64,000 nucleotides of DNA from contig NZ_JAPFCC010000001.1 of NCBI RefSeq assembly GCF_025562715.2, positions 5,914,001 to 5,978,000 on the forward strand. Direction: 5' to 3'. This stretch comes from Endozoicomonas gorgoniicola (GTDB lineage: Bacteria > Pseudomonadota > Gammaproteobacteria > Pseudomonadales > Endozoicomonadaceae). The notes beneath the pieces were generated by a model. It saw nothing but the letters and a program-made list of their open reading frames with translations. It did no database searches and was not told the DNA's origin. The position numbers and the translations under genes are program-made. Shown here one piece after another: positions 34,804 through 45,300 of the stretch (positions are counted from its first letter, which is position 1; every line of letters begins with the position of its first letter).

Positions 34804-36927
34804 TCATTCTTCACCCTGACTGTTTGTCAGAGCATCCATTACGGTGTTGTGATCAAGCAAAACGGGTAAGGCAATGCCTTGTGATGTTTCTGGTCCGTAG
34901 ACCTTGTTAAACGGCACACCAAATTGGTTGTTCTGCTGCAGGTAGCGGTTTACCTTGTCAGAAGGTGTTGTCCAGTCACCGCGCATCAGGACGATCTGCT
35001 CACTCTTTAAAGCCGATAAAACCGGGTCGCGATCCAGAACCCGCACCTTGTTTGCTTTGCAGGTGACGCACCAGTCCGCAGTGATATCGACAAATACGGT
35101 TTTGCCATCGCGGACGTGTTGCCGGATTGCTGCACTATCCAGTGTTTGCCAGTCCAGGCTTTCTGAAGGAGAAAAGAGTGCCGCAGATAAGGGCGTTGTC
35201 ACTCTGTCTGCCCAATGCCAGGCAAACGTGATCAGCACAGCTGCCAGCAGACTGGTGCCTGCCCTCAGTCGCTGCTTTGCCTTGAAAAAAGGTTTCAGAA
35301 GCAGGTAAGTAAAAGTGATGATCGCAAAAAACATCACCGCAAACTGCCCGACAGAAGGCAGATGAGCGTTTAACAGATGAACCAGCCACAGGGTTGTTGC
35401 TATCAGAAAGACGGCCATTGTCCGGCGAAGTTTGATCATCCAGGGACCAGGTCTGGGCAGCCATGACAGCATTGCAGGAAAAACGGCCACCAGAATATAC
35501 GGTACTGCCAGCCCAATGCCCATGGCAGAGAAAATAGCAAGCAGGTGAATTGCGTCCGTTGTCAATGCAAAGGCTACCGCTGTCCCCAGGAAAGGGGCTG
35601 AACAGGGGGTTGCCAGCAGAGTGGCAAACATACCCTGCACAAAATGCCCTTTCAGGTCATTGCTGCCAGTGCTAGCGAGCCTGGTATTCAGGGAGGAGGA
35701 AAGCTGGATTTCAAAAGCTCCCAGCAAATTGGCTGCAAACAGTCCGGTGACAACCGCCATAAAGCCAATAAACCATGGATTCTGGAACTGAATCCCCCAG
35801 CCCAGGTTGTTGCCCGTCCATTTCAGCGTCAGTAGAAACAGGGCCAGCAACCAGAAAGACACCAGAATGCCTGATGCCGAACTCAGAAACTGCCAGCGAA
35901 CCACTTTCCTGTCCTGTCCAGTTGCCTGAACAACTGACGACAGTTTTAGTCCAAGCACAGGCAGAACACAGGGCATAAGGTTGAGAATGAAGCCGCCCAG
36001 CAGGGCAAACAGAACCATCACCATAAAGGATGACTGTTGCGAGGAAAGCTCTGTAACGGGCTGGTCACTGATGATAACGGCGGTTTCAGTCGCCTGCTCA
36101 CCATTAATCAGTGTGACATTGACAGACTGCTGGTTAAGGTCAATATCACCAAGCCAGCTGCTGGCTGTCACGATGGCTTGTAATTGTGTCCCTTCTATTC
36201 GAAGTTCTGGTTCGGAAAAACTGATGTCCTGCAGGCCGTCAAGAATAATATCCGGTTTCTGCCACCCATCCGGTGAAGAGGCGCTGACGACGACGGTGCT
36301 GTCTGGTGTTCTCCAGTTAACAGATTCTATGATCTGGCCTTTTGCAGCCGGGTTTTCTATAGAATGTGTTTCAGGTACTTTCGACAGAGCCTTATCAATT
36401 AAAAAAGCGGCTTCGGAGTCAGGTACAAGTTGGTCAGGGATAAAGGATGCCTGCACAGCAAAGTCACTGAGTACACAAATGGTAGTACAGGATGGTAGCC
36501 TGAGAATGCCGTCCAGCGTGACAGGCGTGTTCAGGTCATTGACGGTAATCAGTAACGGAAAAACGACACTGCCCTGATACCCAAGTGTCTGTATCCCTAG
36601 CAGGTCAAAACGTTCAGGAACGGGCCAGAGCCATTGCGTATCGACAACGTTGTGGTTTGTCTGCCAGTGAAAGGCGGGAGGAATACCGGCTTCGCCCGGT
36701 GAGCGCCAGTAGGTTTTCCAGGGCGAGTCGAGCGCTACCTGTAATCCGGCAATAACTTGATTTTCAGCCTTATCAAGCTCCCCTGAAAGCAGCAGCCGGA
36801 TTTTGGCACTGGGCTGTTCCGAACTGAAAATCCAGTCGGTTGTATTCGCCTTCAGGTTGGCAGAGGTTAACATCAGGCAAACAGACAGCAGCCGGAATAT
36901 CGTTAAAAATGTATTTCGGTAAAGCAT
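34804..36927 (-). CDS. scsB: DsbD-family thiol-disulfide interchange protein, ScsB
   Basis: 707 residues. Signal peptide, then a periplasmic immunoglobulin-like N-terminal domain (about 30-290; LPSCTTICVLSDF has the reactive Cys pair). Eight or so membrane segments follow (about 300-570) with GGFILNLMPCVLPVLGLKL and ATPCSAPFLGTAVAF, the two transmembrane Cys motifs. A C-terminal thioredoxin domain has ADWCVTCKANK (CVTC). It passes electrons from cytoplasmic thioredoxin to ScsC and ScsD. First gene of scsBCD. The usual scsA (catalase-like copper protein) is absent. Confidence 0.92.
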   Translation of the reverse strand: MLYRNTFLTIFRLLSVCLMLTSANLKANTTDWIFSSEQPSAKIRLLLSGELDKAENQVIAGLQVALDSPWKTYWRSPGEAGIPPAFHWQTNHNVVDTQWLWPVPERFDLLGIQTLGYQGSVVFPLLITVNDLNTPVTLDGILRLPSCTTICVLSDFAVQASFIPDQLVPDSEAAFLIDKALSKVPETHSIENPAAKGQIIESVNWRTPDSTVVVSASSPDGWQKPDIILDGLQDISFSEPELRIEGTQLQAIVTASSWLGDIDLNQQSVNVTLINGEQATETAVIISDQPVTELSSQQSSFMVMVLFALLGGFILNLMPCVLPVLGLKLSSVVQATGQDRKVVRWQFLSSASGILVSFWLLALFLLTLKWTGNNLGWGIQFQNPWFIGFMAVVTGLFAANLLGAFEIQLSSSLNTRLASTGSNDLKGHFVQGMFATLLATPCSAPFLGTAVAFALTTDAIHLLAIFSAMGIGLAVPYILVAVFPAMLSWLPRPGPWMIKLRRTMAVFLIATTLWLVHLLNAHLPSVGQFAVMFFAIITFTYLLLKPFFKAKQRLRAGTSLLAAVLITFAWHWADRVTTPLSAALFSPSESLDWQTLDSAAIRQHVRDGKTVFVDITADWCVTCKANKVRVLDRDPVLSALKSEQIVLMRGDWTTPSDKVNRYLQQNNQFGVPFNKVYGPETSQGIALPVLLDHNTVMDALTNSQGEE

Positions 36928-37120
36928 GAAACAGATCGCAGGTTTTATATTGACCTTATCAGAAAGCAGTAATGCTTCGTATCAGTTTTGTGTAAAAAGG
37001 TCAGATAGCTGGATCAATAGCTTAAATGTTGATGTCTGTTTTCAATGGTCGTTGTCGTGTTGTTAAATTTCCGGTTTCAGAAGGTTGTTTTTCTTTTGTA
37101 TTGCGATGATGCTGTCAGTC

Positions 37121-37162
37121 GTTTCCAGCCATTGACAATAGATTCTGACAATGGCTGGAAAC
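37121..37162. terminator. Hairpin between scsB and the Hcp-like gene
   Basis: GTTTCCAGCCATTG (37121-37134) and CAATGGCTGGAAAC (37149-37162) form a perfect 14-bp stem with a 14-nt loop, 9 bp after the Hcp-like stop. No T-run on the minus strand. Confidence 0.6.
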
Positions 37163-37170
37163 CGTCTATC

Positions 37171-37725
37171 TTAGCCCCCATTGACCACATCGGCGTGGGA
37201 TGTCGACACGCCTGTAAGCAGGTCAAAGCCAACCTCGCAACCCGGTTCCAGGTTTCCTCCTACATCTTCGTTCCAATGCTGGAATATGATTTTATTGTAG
37301 ATGGCTGCCAGATTCTCAATGGGTTTATCTCCCTCAGTCAGATTAAGACAGTAATCGACTAATCGAGCGCCTTGTAACTGAATTTGCAGGTAGACCACGG
37401 CACCTTTTCCTTCACGATCTGGTTTGGTCACCAAAATATTAACCAGATCACCTTTATGGCCTGGAACATACATTCGTGAAATGAGGTATTCTGAAGCACG
37501 ATCCATTTCTCTGGAGAACGTTAGCTTTTTCATTGACGACATACCCTTGTCACGGTTCCTGCCGTCTCCAACATCCATGGTTACTTCGCGGGTAGCTCCC
37601 CAGTTAAGGGAGAATATGGGAAACTGACGGGGGTCTACTCCCTGGGTGATCCTGTCACCTCCGGTGATAGAGACGGTTCCCGCTTTGTGCTGAAACTTTC
37701 CCCATACTATAAACATATTGGCCAT
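37171..37725 (-). CDS. Hcp-like type VI secretion tube/effector protein
   Basis: 184 residues; ATG 37725 with GAGGA about 8 nt upstream. FPIFSLNWGATREVTMDVGD, then MKKLTFSREMDRASEYLISR, VYLQIQLQGARLVDYCLNL and YNKIIFQHWNE follow the Hcp pattern (strand, charged F-x-R/K-x-x-D-x-x-S, alternating strands, Y-x-x-I). Hcp forms the hexameric tube of type VI systems and can carry or be an effector. No other T6SS gene is in the window, so this is an orphan or auxiliary Hcp. The C-terminal tail (LTGVSTSHADVVNGG) is extra. No signal peptide, as expected for Hcp. Confidence 0.7.
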   Translation of the reverse strand: MANMFIVWGKFQHKAGTVSITGGDRITQGVDPRQFPIFSLNWGATREVTMDVGDGRNRDKGMSSMKKLTFSREMDRASEYLISRMYVPGHKGDLVNILVTKPDREGKGAVVYLQIQLQGARLVDYCLNLTEGDKPIENLAAIYNKIIFQHWNEDVGGNLEPGCEVGFDLLTGVSTSHADVVNGG

Positions 37726-38337
37726 AACGATTGTCCTCAGATATCAGTTTACCGGATTCCCAGTCAGGTGAGTTTGCCGGTGTTACGACTGGAAGCTTTT
37801 CTGGTTAGACTTACAATGCAATTGCGACCTTATATTGATTCGACCATTATAAATCATCAGTCTAATCCTACTTGGCTGCTTCAGCGTTATTCTGTTGGCA
37901 TAAAATTATTTAATAGGGGGCTTGTGGTGAGGTAGGGCTTACACAGGGTTTGCGGTTTTTACGTACGTCACAGTTGTCGGTTAGTGGTTTTTGTCTGTCT
38001 GTGTATAAGTCAGTTAATCAGTATTTGTTAACAGAAACACTGACCAATGCTCTGAATTACCTGTGGATAAGTGATTAATCGATTATAAATACTGGGTTAA
38101 TAACGAGTGGTCAAAAAATAACCAACTAAAGGAAGGGTTAAAGATTTAACTGGATTGAATAGTCGTAGTTGTACGATATAAGCCTCTATTTTTGAACGGC
38201 ATTTATCGTATAAAAAAGCAATAAAATTCATTAAAGTGATCTCCTGACATTCACCCCATGTATCGAATGCCAGAAGACCTCTCAGGACTGACGAAGCTAA
38301 GTATTATTGAATTCGGATGACAGTTTGATGTCATAGA
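37726..38337. other. AT-rich intergenic region with DnaA-box-like sites
   Basis: No gene seen in 612 bp. It contains TGTGGATAA (38062-38070, a perfect DnaA box on one strand) and TGTGTATAA (38000-38008, one mismatch), in AT-rich DNA, plus a probable Hcp-like promoter. Two boxes are not enough to call an origin. Confidence 0.4.
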
Positions 38338-39108
38338 TCAACTTTTTGTGACATTTTTCCGATCAACCGCAAACCCTGCCCACGCCTGTTGCGTAGGCAT
38401 TATTTCCAGGTTGTTGATATTGACATGAGCAGGACGGTTTGCAATCCAGAACACCGTGTCAGCTATATCGTTTGCAGTCAAAGGCTGCATGCCTTCATAA
38501 ACCGCGTTGGCTTTGGACTGGTCCCCTTTAAAGCGGACGACAGAAAATTCAGTTTCAGCCAGCCCCGGCTCAATATTGGTTACACGTACACCACTGCCCA
38601 GCAGGTCACAGCGAAGGCTGAGTGAAAACTGTTTAACAAACGCCTTGGTGCCGCCATAAACATTACCGCCAGGATAGGGCCAGGTTCCTGCCACTGAGCC
38701 GATATTAACAATACTGCCACTGTTGTTTTTCTTCAGAGCCGGAAGCAGGGCATGTGTCATCATAACGAGCCCTTTGATGTTCGTGTCGATCATGGTCATC
38801 CACTGTTCAGTGTCGCACTGATCAGCCGGTTCGGTACCCAGAGCCAGACCGGCGTTGTTAATGAGCGTGTGGATATCGCTGAAGGGTTCTGGCAGTTCTT
38901 TAACTGCTGTCTGAATGGCTTTCTGGTCTCTGACATCCAGGGCAATGGCGTGTACTTTGCAGTGCTGTTGTAATTCTTCGGTTAGCATGTCCAGCCTTTC
39001 CTGACGGCGACCGGTAATGATCAGGTTCCAGCCATCTCTGGCAAAACGCCTTGCGCAGGCTTCACCAAAGCCTGAAGTCGCACCGGTAATAAAGACTGTA
39101 TTTGGCAT
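38338..39108 (-). CDS. Short-chain dehydrogenase/reductase, YdfG-like
   Basis: 256 residues from ATG 39108 (MPNTVFITGATSGFGEACAR) with AAGGAG about 10 nt upstream; a longer frame from 39135 is less likely. NADP-binding T-G-x3-G-x-G, then LINNAGLA and the catalytic Y-x3-K in VYGGTKAF with Ser in NIGSVAG. The C-terminus NINNLEIMPTQQAWAGF is like E. coli YdfG, an NADP-dependent 3-hydroxy acid (serine, malonic semialdehyde) dehydrogenase. Substrate here is inferred. Confidence 0.88.
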   Translation of the reverse strand: MPNTVFITGATSGFGEACARRFARDGWNLIITGRRQERLDMLTEELQQHCKVHAIALDVRDQKAIQTAVKELPEPFSDIHTLINNAGLALGTEPADQCDTEQWMTMIDTNIKGLVMMTHALLPALKKNNSGSIVNIGSVAGTWPYPGGNVYGGTKAFVKQFSLSLRCDLLGSGVRVTNIEPGLAETEFSVVRFKGDQSKANAVYEGMQPLTANDIADTVFWIANRPAHVNINNLEIMPTQQAWAGFAVDRKNVTKS

Positions 39109-39207
39109 ACGTGTTTTGCTCCTTTTTCCGCTCATGGCTGTTTGGAAGCCTGACTATTAAGCTGCCAGACTTTTGTCTGTCGTATGATAAACGATTAGTC
39201 CACCGAT

Positions 39208-39816
39208 TTAATTCACATTAATCTCGATATAGAGAGTGTCGTCTTTGATGAACTGTCTGCTGTCCATACAGTAGCAGGAACACAATGGCAGAAAAGTCGG
39301 AATGCCCATAGGGATGTTCATGCTACTTTCAGGTTTTTGAAAAGAGGTGCTGAACGGGTCGGAAAAAAAGGCGTCAGTCGCATTACCGATATTCGCCTGG
39401 TCGATGAGTGTCATAGTGATTTTTTTCTGGAAAGGCCACGGCAGAAAATCGTCGTACTCGCCTTTCATAAGAACAAAAAACAGAGATAAATGGGTTTCTT
39501 CACCAAGGCCGTTACCATTCAGGTAAAGCTTTGCACGAAACTGGTATCCGAAAGGGGAAGTGTACATGGGAGGGCTATAGATTGACGTTTGTTTGCCTGT
39601 TATCGCATCCTGCATTTTCTGTCTATACCCCTCAATTTTCCATAACAGCCTGCCATTATGGTGCTTGTGGATAGAGGCTTTGGCATGGGTCAATAATTTG
39701 AGAGAGGTAATCCTTTTCTCCGTTTCTGAAAAGGCAAAACCATTTGAGCTCAGAAGTAAGTTGGCAAAAAAAGCAAAGCAGCAGTTCATCAGTATTTTGA
39801 ACAGCCTGATTTTCAT
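39208..39816 (-). CDS. Secreted TRAF-C/MATH-domain protein (eukaryote-like)
   Basis: 202 residues from ATG 39816; ATGs at 39828 and 39852 are alternatives and none has a strong ribosome site. Residues 1-28 are a signal peptide (KILMNCCFAFFANLLLSSNG then FAFS). Residues about 54-202 match the C-terminal TRAF (MATH) domain of animal TRAF proteins almost end to end: NGRLLWKIEGYRQKMQDAI, IYSPPMYTSPFGYQFRAKLY, LNGNGLGEETHLSLFFVLMK, WPFQKKITMTLIDQ, SMNIPMGIPTFLP and FIKDDTLYIEI, in the same order and spacing as recalled human TRAF2 (LYLNGNG for IYLNGDG; THLSLFF identical). In animals this domain trimerises and binds receptor tails and adaptors in NF-kB signalling. A short helix before it may stand for the coiled coil. 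No RING or zinc fingers. Animal-derived transfer and host-directed function are inferred. Confidence 0.85.
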   Translation of the reverse strand: MKIRLFKILMNCCFAFFANLLLSSNGFAFSETEKRITSLKLLTHAKASIHKHHNGRLLWKIEGYRQKMQDAITGKQTSIYSPPMYTSPFGYQFRAKLYLNGNGLGEETHLSLFFVLMKGEYDDFLPWPFQKKITMTLIDQANIGNATDAFFSDPFSTSFQKPESSMNIPMGIPTFLPLCSCYCMDSRQFIKDDTLYIEINVN

Positions 39817-40019
39817 ATCGAATACCATGTGACGAGTTAATGAGGGCGACACTCGTTGTCTCAGCGGCAGAGTCTCAGCAGCAGAAACTGAGCTTCAACC
39901 AGAAATAAAGTAGCAAAGATCAGGAGGAGCGGTATTTAAGGCGGAAGGTTTTACAGCAGAAGGCGGGAAGTAGTGAGGGAAGTACGCGCTTCCCTCACTG
40001 GCAGTGTTAAAGAAATAAA

Positions 40020-41822
40020 TTAACTGACACTGTCAGCCGGACGGCTGGAAATACCTTCCTCAACTGGTGCGCCTGCACCGCTGGGAATGCGAATATCTTC
40101 AACCATATCCTGAACCTCTTTGGGCGGTGCTTCGGTCAGGTGACATACGACCATGGCAATGCTGAAGTTAATCAGCATGCCCAGGGTACCAATGCCCTCC
40201 GGAGAAATACCGAACAACCAGTGATCAGCCGTATTGGCAGCCGGATTGATGAACTTGAAGTACACGATATAGGAGAAGGTAAACACCAGACCAGCGATCA
40301 TACCGCTGACAGCGCCTTCTTTATTCATGCGCTTGTAGAAGATACCCAACAGGATCGCCGGGAAGAACGACGAGGCGGCCAGCCCAAATGCGAAGGCGAC
40401 CACCTGAGCAACAAAGCCCGGAGGATAGACGCCAAACAGACCAGCCACTACAACCGCCACGGCAGCAGCCAGACGGGCAGCAAGCAGTTCCTGTTTGTCG
40501 GAAATATTGGGCATCAGGTTCTTTTTCAACAGGTCGTGGGAAATGGATGTGGATATAACCAGCAGCAGACCTGCGGCTGTGGATAACGCCGCAGCCAGTC
40601 CACCGGCGGCAATCAGGGCAATAACCCAGGCCGGGAGCTGGGCGATTTCAGGATTGGCCAGTACCATGATGTCGCGGTCAACATACAGTTCGTTGGCGTT
40701 ATCCGTGGCGGTGTTATTGATCAGGCGCTGACCATGCTCACCGCGTCCGTCAGTAAAGCTTGGCTTGCCAGCCATGGCAGCACCGGCGGTGTACTGAATC
40801 TTGCCATCTTCGTTCTTGTCCACCCAGGCGATCAGACCTGAATTTTCCCAGTTTGAGAACCACTCTGGCAGCGTTTTATACGAGCTGTCGCTGACGGTGT
40901 TCAGCAGGTTGATACGCGCAAAGGCAGCAACGGCAGGAGCGGTGGTGTAAAGAATCGCAATAAACAGCAGGGCGTAGCCAGCGGATTTGCGGGCATCGCG
41001 AACCGTTGGGGTTGTGAAGAAGCGGACAATAACATGAGGCAGGCCAGCAGTACCGACCATCAGGGCCATTGTGATAAAGAAGACGTCAATGGTCGATTTA
41101 CTGCCGCTGGTATACTGGTCAAAGCCCAGTTCGGCAGAAAGGCCGTCGAGTTTTTCCAACACCGACATGCCTGTGCCTGAGACTTCACTGCCAAAGCCCA
41201 GTTGTGGAATGGGGTTTCCGGTAATCATCATGGAGATGAAAATAGCTGGCACCATAAAGGCGAAGATCATGACGCAATACTGAGCCACCTGCGTATAAGT
41301 GATGCCTTTCATGCCGCCAAGAACCGCGTAAAAGAAGACAATTCCCATCCCGATAATAACGCCCAGGGTAATGTCTACTTCAAGATAACGGGAGAAGACA
41401 ATGCCTACACCGCGCATCTGACCGGCCACATAGGTGAAGGAGATAAAGATAACGCAGATCACGGCCACCATGCGGGCGGTCTGACAGTAGTAGCGCTCAC
41501 CAATAAAGTCCGGCACTGTGAATTTGCCAAACTTGCGCAGGTAAGGGGCAAGGCACATCGCCAGCAGTACATAACCGCCGGTCCAGCCCATCAGGTAAAC
41601 CGCACCGTCACGCCCGATAAAAGAGATGATACCGGCCATGGAAATAAACGATGCAGCCGACATCCAGTCGGCTCCGGTCGCCATTCCGTTCGCAACGGGG
41701 TTAACGCCTTTTCCGGCCACGTAATATTCTTTAGTGGACCCGGCTTTGGACCAGATGGCAATGCCTATATACAGGGCGAACGTTGCCCCAATGAAGAGGT
41801 AGGTCAGCATAGCTGTACTCAT
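40020..41822 (-). CDS. actP: Cation/acetate symporter
   Basis: 600 residues, sodium:solute symporter family with about 13 membrane segments. YYVAGKGVNPVANGMATGAD, PDFIGERYYCQTARMVAVIC, GLPHVIVRFFTTPTVRDARK and the end of the bundle are ActP-like. A loop insertion (about 325-385: NKNEDGKIQYTAGAAMAG onwards, NTATDNANELYVDRD) is longer than in E. coli ActP (549 aa). Imports acetate and small carboxylates. Coupled to the upstream DUF485 gene by a 4-nt overlap. No acs nearby. Confidence 0.93.
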   Translation of the reverse strand: MSTAMLTYLFIGATFALYIGIAIWSKAGSTKEYYVAGKGVNPVANGMATGADWMSAASFISMAGIISFIGRDGAVYLMGWTGGYVLLAMCLAPYLRKFGKFTVPDFIGERYYCQTARMVAVICVIFISFTYVAGQMRGVGIVFSRYLEVDITLGVIIGMGIVFFYAVLGGMKGITYTQVAQYCVMIFAFMVPAIFISMMITGNPIPQLGFGSEVSGTGMSVLEKLDGLSAELGFDQYTSGSKSTIDVFFITMALMVGTAGLPHVIVRFFTTPTVRDARKSAGYALLFIAILYTTAPAVAAFARINLLNTVSDSSYKTLPEWFSNWENSGLIAWVDKNEDGKIQYTAGAAMAGKPSFTDGRGEHGQRLINNTATDNANELYVDRDIMVLANPEIAQLPAWVIALIAAGGLAAALSTAAGLLLVISTSISHDLLKKNLMPNISDKQELLAARLAAAVAVVVAGLFGVYPPGFVAQVVAFAFGLAASSFFPAILLGIFYKRMNKEGAVSGMIAGLVFTFSYIVYFKFINPAANTADHWLFGISPEGIGTLGMLINFSIAMVVCHLTEAPPKEVQDMVEDIRIPSGAGAPVEEGISSRPADSVS

Positions 41823-42091
41823 GATTCTTTTTCCTCTTCATAAACATTGTATTTGTGATCAAGCACATTCATGCGCCAGATGTAAAAAAAGATAATAGCA
41901 ACGAATGAGAATATGGAACCCTGCTGGGCGAACCAGAATCCGAGTGGGAAGCCGGAGAAGGTGATTTTGTCGAGTTGATCGACAAACAGGATGCCGCAAC
42001 CGAATGAGACGACAAACCAGATCACCAGCAGGCTGAGTAACAGCCTTATGTTTTCTTTCCAGTAGGCGTGAGCCGCTTGTTTATCTTGCAT
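41819..42091 (-). CDS. yjcH: DUF485 membrane protein, YjcH-like
   Basis: 90 residues with two membrane segments (about 17-37 and 57-78). WFVVSFGCGILFVDQL, GFPLGFWFAQQGSIFSFVAI and FYIWRMNVLDHKYNV are family features. DUF485 genes usually precede actP; the 4-nt ATGA overlap here implies coupled translation. It is thought to be an accessory subunit of the acetate symporter, without a proven role. The 240-bp gap to divergent putA should hold both promoters. Confidence 0.92.
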   Translation of the reverse strand: MQDKQAAHAYWKENIRLLLSLLVIWFVVSFGCGILFVDQLDKITFSGFPLGFWFAQQGSIFSFVAIIFFYIWRMNVLDHKYNVYEEEKES

Positions 42092-42346
42092 AGGGCGCTC
42101 TCTTTATTTCTTTCTTTCTTATTATTATGGAGACGGTGTTCACACTAACAGGATGTAAGCATTCCGGCTTTAAGACTTTAGGCTAATTTGTTTTGCTGTC
42201 CTACTGTATTGAGAGTGTATTGAGAGCGCCTGTTTTCGGTCAGACTAGGCAACTCTCAGGATTTTGTGCATTATCTGCCACGAGTCTTGGCGTTCAGGGT
42301 AATTAGAAAAAGGATTTTCCCCGGCTTATAAGTGAGAGATAACAAT

Positions 42347-45300
42347 ATGCTAAAAGCTTGCGATGCGTTTATTCCCGATATTCTTGAATCAGGCTCCGCC
42401 CGGTTGCGGCGCCAGATTTCTCCCCACTACTGTATTGATGAGTCGGCCTGGCTGGCGGAGTTGCTGGCAGAGGTCAGGCCAGCCCCGCAGGAACTCAGGG
42501 TTGTCTCGCAGCGAGCCACGGGGCTGGTTGAGAAAGTCCGTGAGCGCAATGACGCTATTCACATGATTGATGCTCTGCTGTTGCAGTACAGCCTTGACAC
42601 CAGAGAAGGCATTTTGCTGATGTGTCTGGCTGAGGCATTAATGCGAATACCTGATGCTGAAACGGCTGATGCGCTGATCAAAGATAAATTAAGCGTTGCT
42701 GACTGGAACAGCCACCTTAGCCAGAGTGAATCGTTACTGGTAAATGCCTCCACCTGGGGGCTGATGCTGACCGGCAAGGTGGTCACCCTTGATCGCAACG
42801 AAGATGGTTCCTCATCCGGTGTGATCAATCGTCTGGTGAATAAAATGGGTGAGCCCGTGATTCGGCAGGCCGTTCACCAAGCTATGAAGATTATGGGCAA
42901 ACATTTTGTTCTGGGACGCACCATTACAGAAGCCCTGAAAAATGGTCACAAAGCCATGGAGCAGGGCTATGCCTATTCGTTCGATATGCTCGGTGAAGCG
43001 GCGCTCACCGAAGAGGATGCCGCACGATATCATGGGGAATACCTGTCTGCGATCAGGACTGTGGGAAAGCTTTCTCAAAAGGCAACGTCCCCACGCCCCT
43101 CCATTTCCATCAAACTGTCTGCATTGCACCCTCGCTACGAAGTGTCCCAGAAAAACAGGGTCATGACCGAGTTGTTTAACAGTGTACTGGTTTTGATTCA
43201 GGAGGCCCGACAACTGAATGTAGGCATCACGATTGATGCGGAGGAGCAGGACCGGCTGGAGCTTTCCCTTGAGCTGTTTGAAAAGCTGTATACCCACCCG
43301 GACTGTGTCGGCTGGGGAGGCTTTGGGCTGGTGGTTCAGGCTTATGGCAAACGGGCATTGCCGGTGCTGGTCTGGCTGGCGGGGCTGGCCAGAGAGCAGG
43401 GAGATAGAATTCCGCTCAGGCTGGTAAAAGGGGCTTACTGGGACAGCGAAATCAAGCTGTCCCAGCAACAGGGGCTGGATGGTTATCCGGTTTATACCCG
43501 TAAAGAAGCGACTGATGTTGCTTACCTGGCCTGCGCCCGCTTTCTATTGCAGGATTTCGTACAGCCTCTGTTATTTCCACAGTTTGCGAGTCATAACGCT
43601 CACACCGTTGCTGCCATTCTCTGTATGGCAGGAAGCCAGAAGACTTATGAATTTCAACGGCTTCATGGGATGGGGGACGCTCTTTACAACACGGTTATGC
43701 AACAGGAGCAGTCAGAGGTCCGAATCTACGCACCCGTTGGCAGTCACAAAGACCTTCTGCCCTATCTGGTCAGACGTTTGCTGGAAAACGGGGCGAACTC
43801 ATCCTTTGTTCATCGTCTGGTGGATGCGAAAACACCAGTGGCAGACCTTGTTCAACATCCAGCCGAACGGTTGCAGCAGTATTCAGTACTGGCCAATGAC
43901 CGCATCCCCCTGCCAGAAGCGATTTTTGGCAGTGAGCGGGTAAACTCCAGCGGCATTAATATTGATATTGAAAATGAGTGGACATCTTTCCGTGACGGTG
44001 TGCAGAAACATATGACCCGGCAGTGGAAAAAAGGCCCCATCATTGGTGGTCAGCCACAGGAAACAGCGGCAGTCACGAAAGTATTGAGCCCATACCAACG
44101 GCAGGAAACCGTTGGCACCATTCACTGGGCAGGTAATGCCGACGTTGAAATGGCTATGGATAAAGCAACCCATGCCTTTAACCGCTGGAACCAGACTGGT
44201 GTTAATGAGCGTTCTGCCTGTCTGGAACGACTCGCAGACTTGCTGGAAATACACCGGAACGAGCTGGTGGCGCTTTGTCATCGGGAAGCCGGTAAAACCC
44301 TTCATGATGCGATTGATGAAATTCGTGAGGCGGTTGACTTCTGTCGTTATTATGCGGTTCAGGCTCGGGAAAAATTCGGTGCGCCCATGGTGATGACCGG
44401 ACCAACCGGAGAGTCTAATGAGCTGTACCTGTCGGGTCGCGGCGTTTTCGTCTGTATCAGCCCGTGGAACTTTCCCCTGGCTATTTTTCTGGGTCAGGTA
44501 ACGGCTGCGCTGGCAGCGGGTAATACGGTGATCGCCAAGCCTGCTGAACAGACCGGGTTGATTGCGGCGAGGGCGACAGAGTTGATACTGGAAGCCGGGG
44601 TGCCAGGTGATGTTATTCATCTGCTGCCGGGTGACGGGGCAACGGTGGGTAGCCATTTAGTTGCTGATCCACGAGTCGCCGGGGTTGCCTTTACAGGGTC
44701 TACTGAAACAGCCCGGCTGATCAATCAGACTCTGGCAAACCGGCAGGGAGCCATTGTGCCATTGATTGCGGAAACCGGCGGCATGAATACCATGCTAGTG
44801 GATTCTACGGCATTGCCTGAGCAGGTGGTGCAGGATGTTATTCATTCTGCCTTTGGCAGTGCCGGGCAGCGCTGTTCTGCTTTACGGGTTTTGTATCTTC
44901 AGGATGACGTTGCAGAACGGATTATTCAACTTCTGAAAGGTGCTATGAAGGAGTTGCTGGTGGGTGACCCGGCACTCCATGAAACCGATATTGGCCCTGT
45001 TATTGATGCAGAAGCCCTGACAGGCCTTGAACGTCATGTTGCGAAAATGAAACAGGAAGCCAGACTGATTGCTGAAACGCCGCTGCCAGACGATTGTGAT
45101 GATGGTTACTTTATTGCGCCTGTCGCTTTTGAAATTAATAGTATTTCACAGCTGGAACGGGAGCAGTTTGGCCCGATACTGCATGTGATTCGCTACAAGG
45201 CTTCAGAACTGGATCATATTCTGGATGATATTAACGACACTGGTTATGGATTAACCCTCGGTGTACATACCCGCAATGAGGCTTCTGCCTGTTATATTGA

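Noticed and set aside
37980..38110. Replication origin
   Set aside because: Only one perfect and one near DnaA box; no dnaA, gidA or rnpA genes near by.
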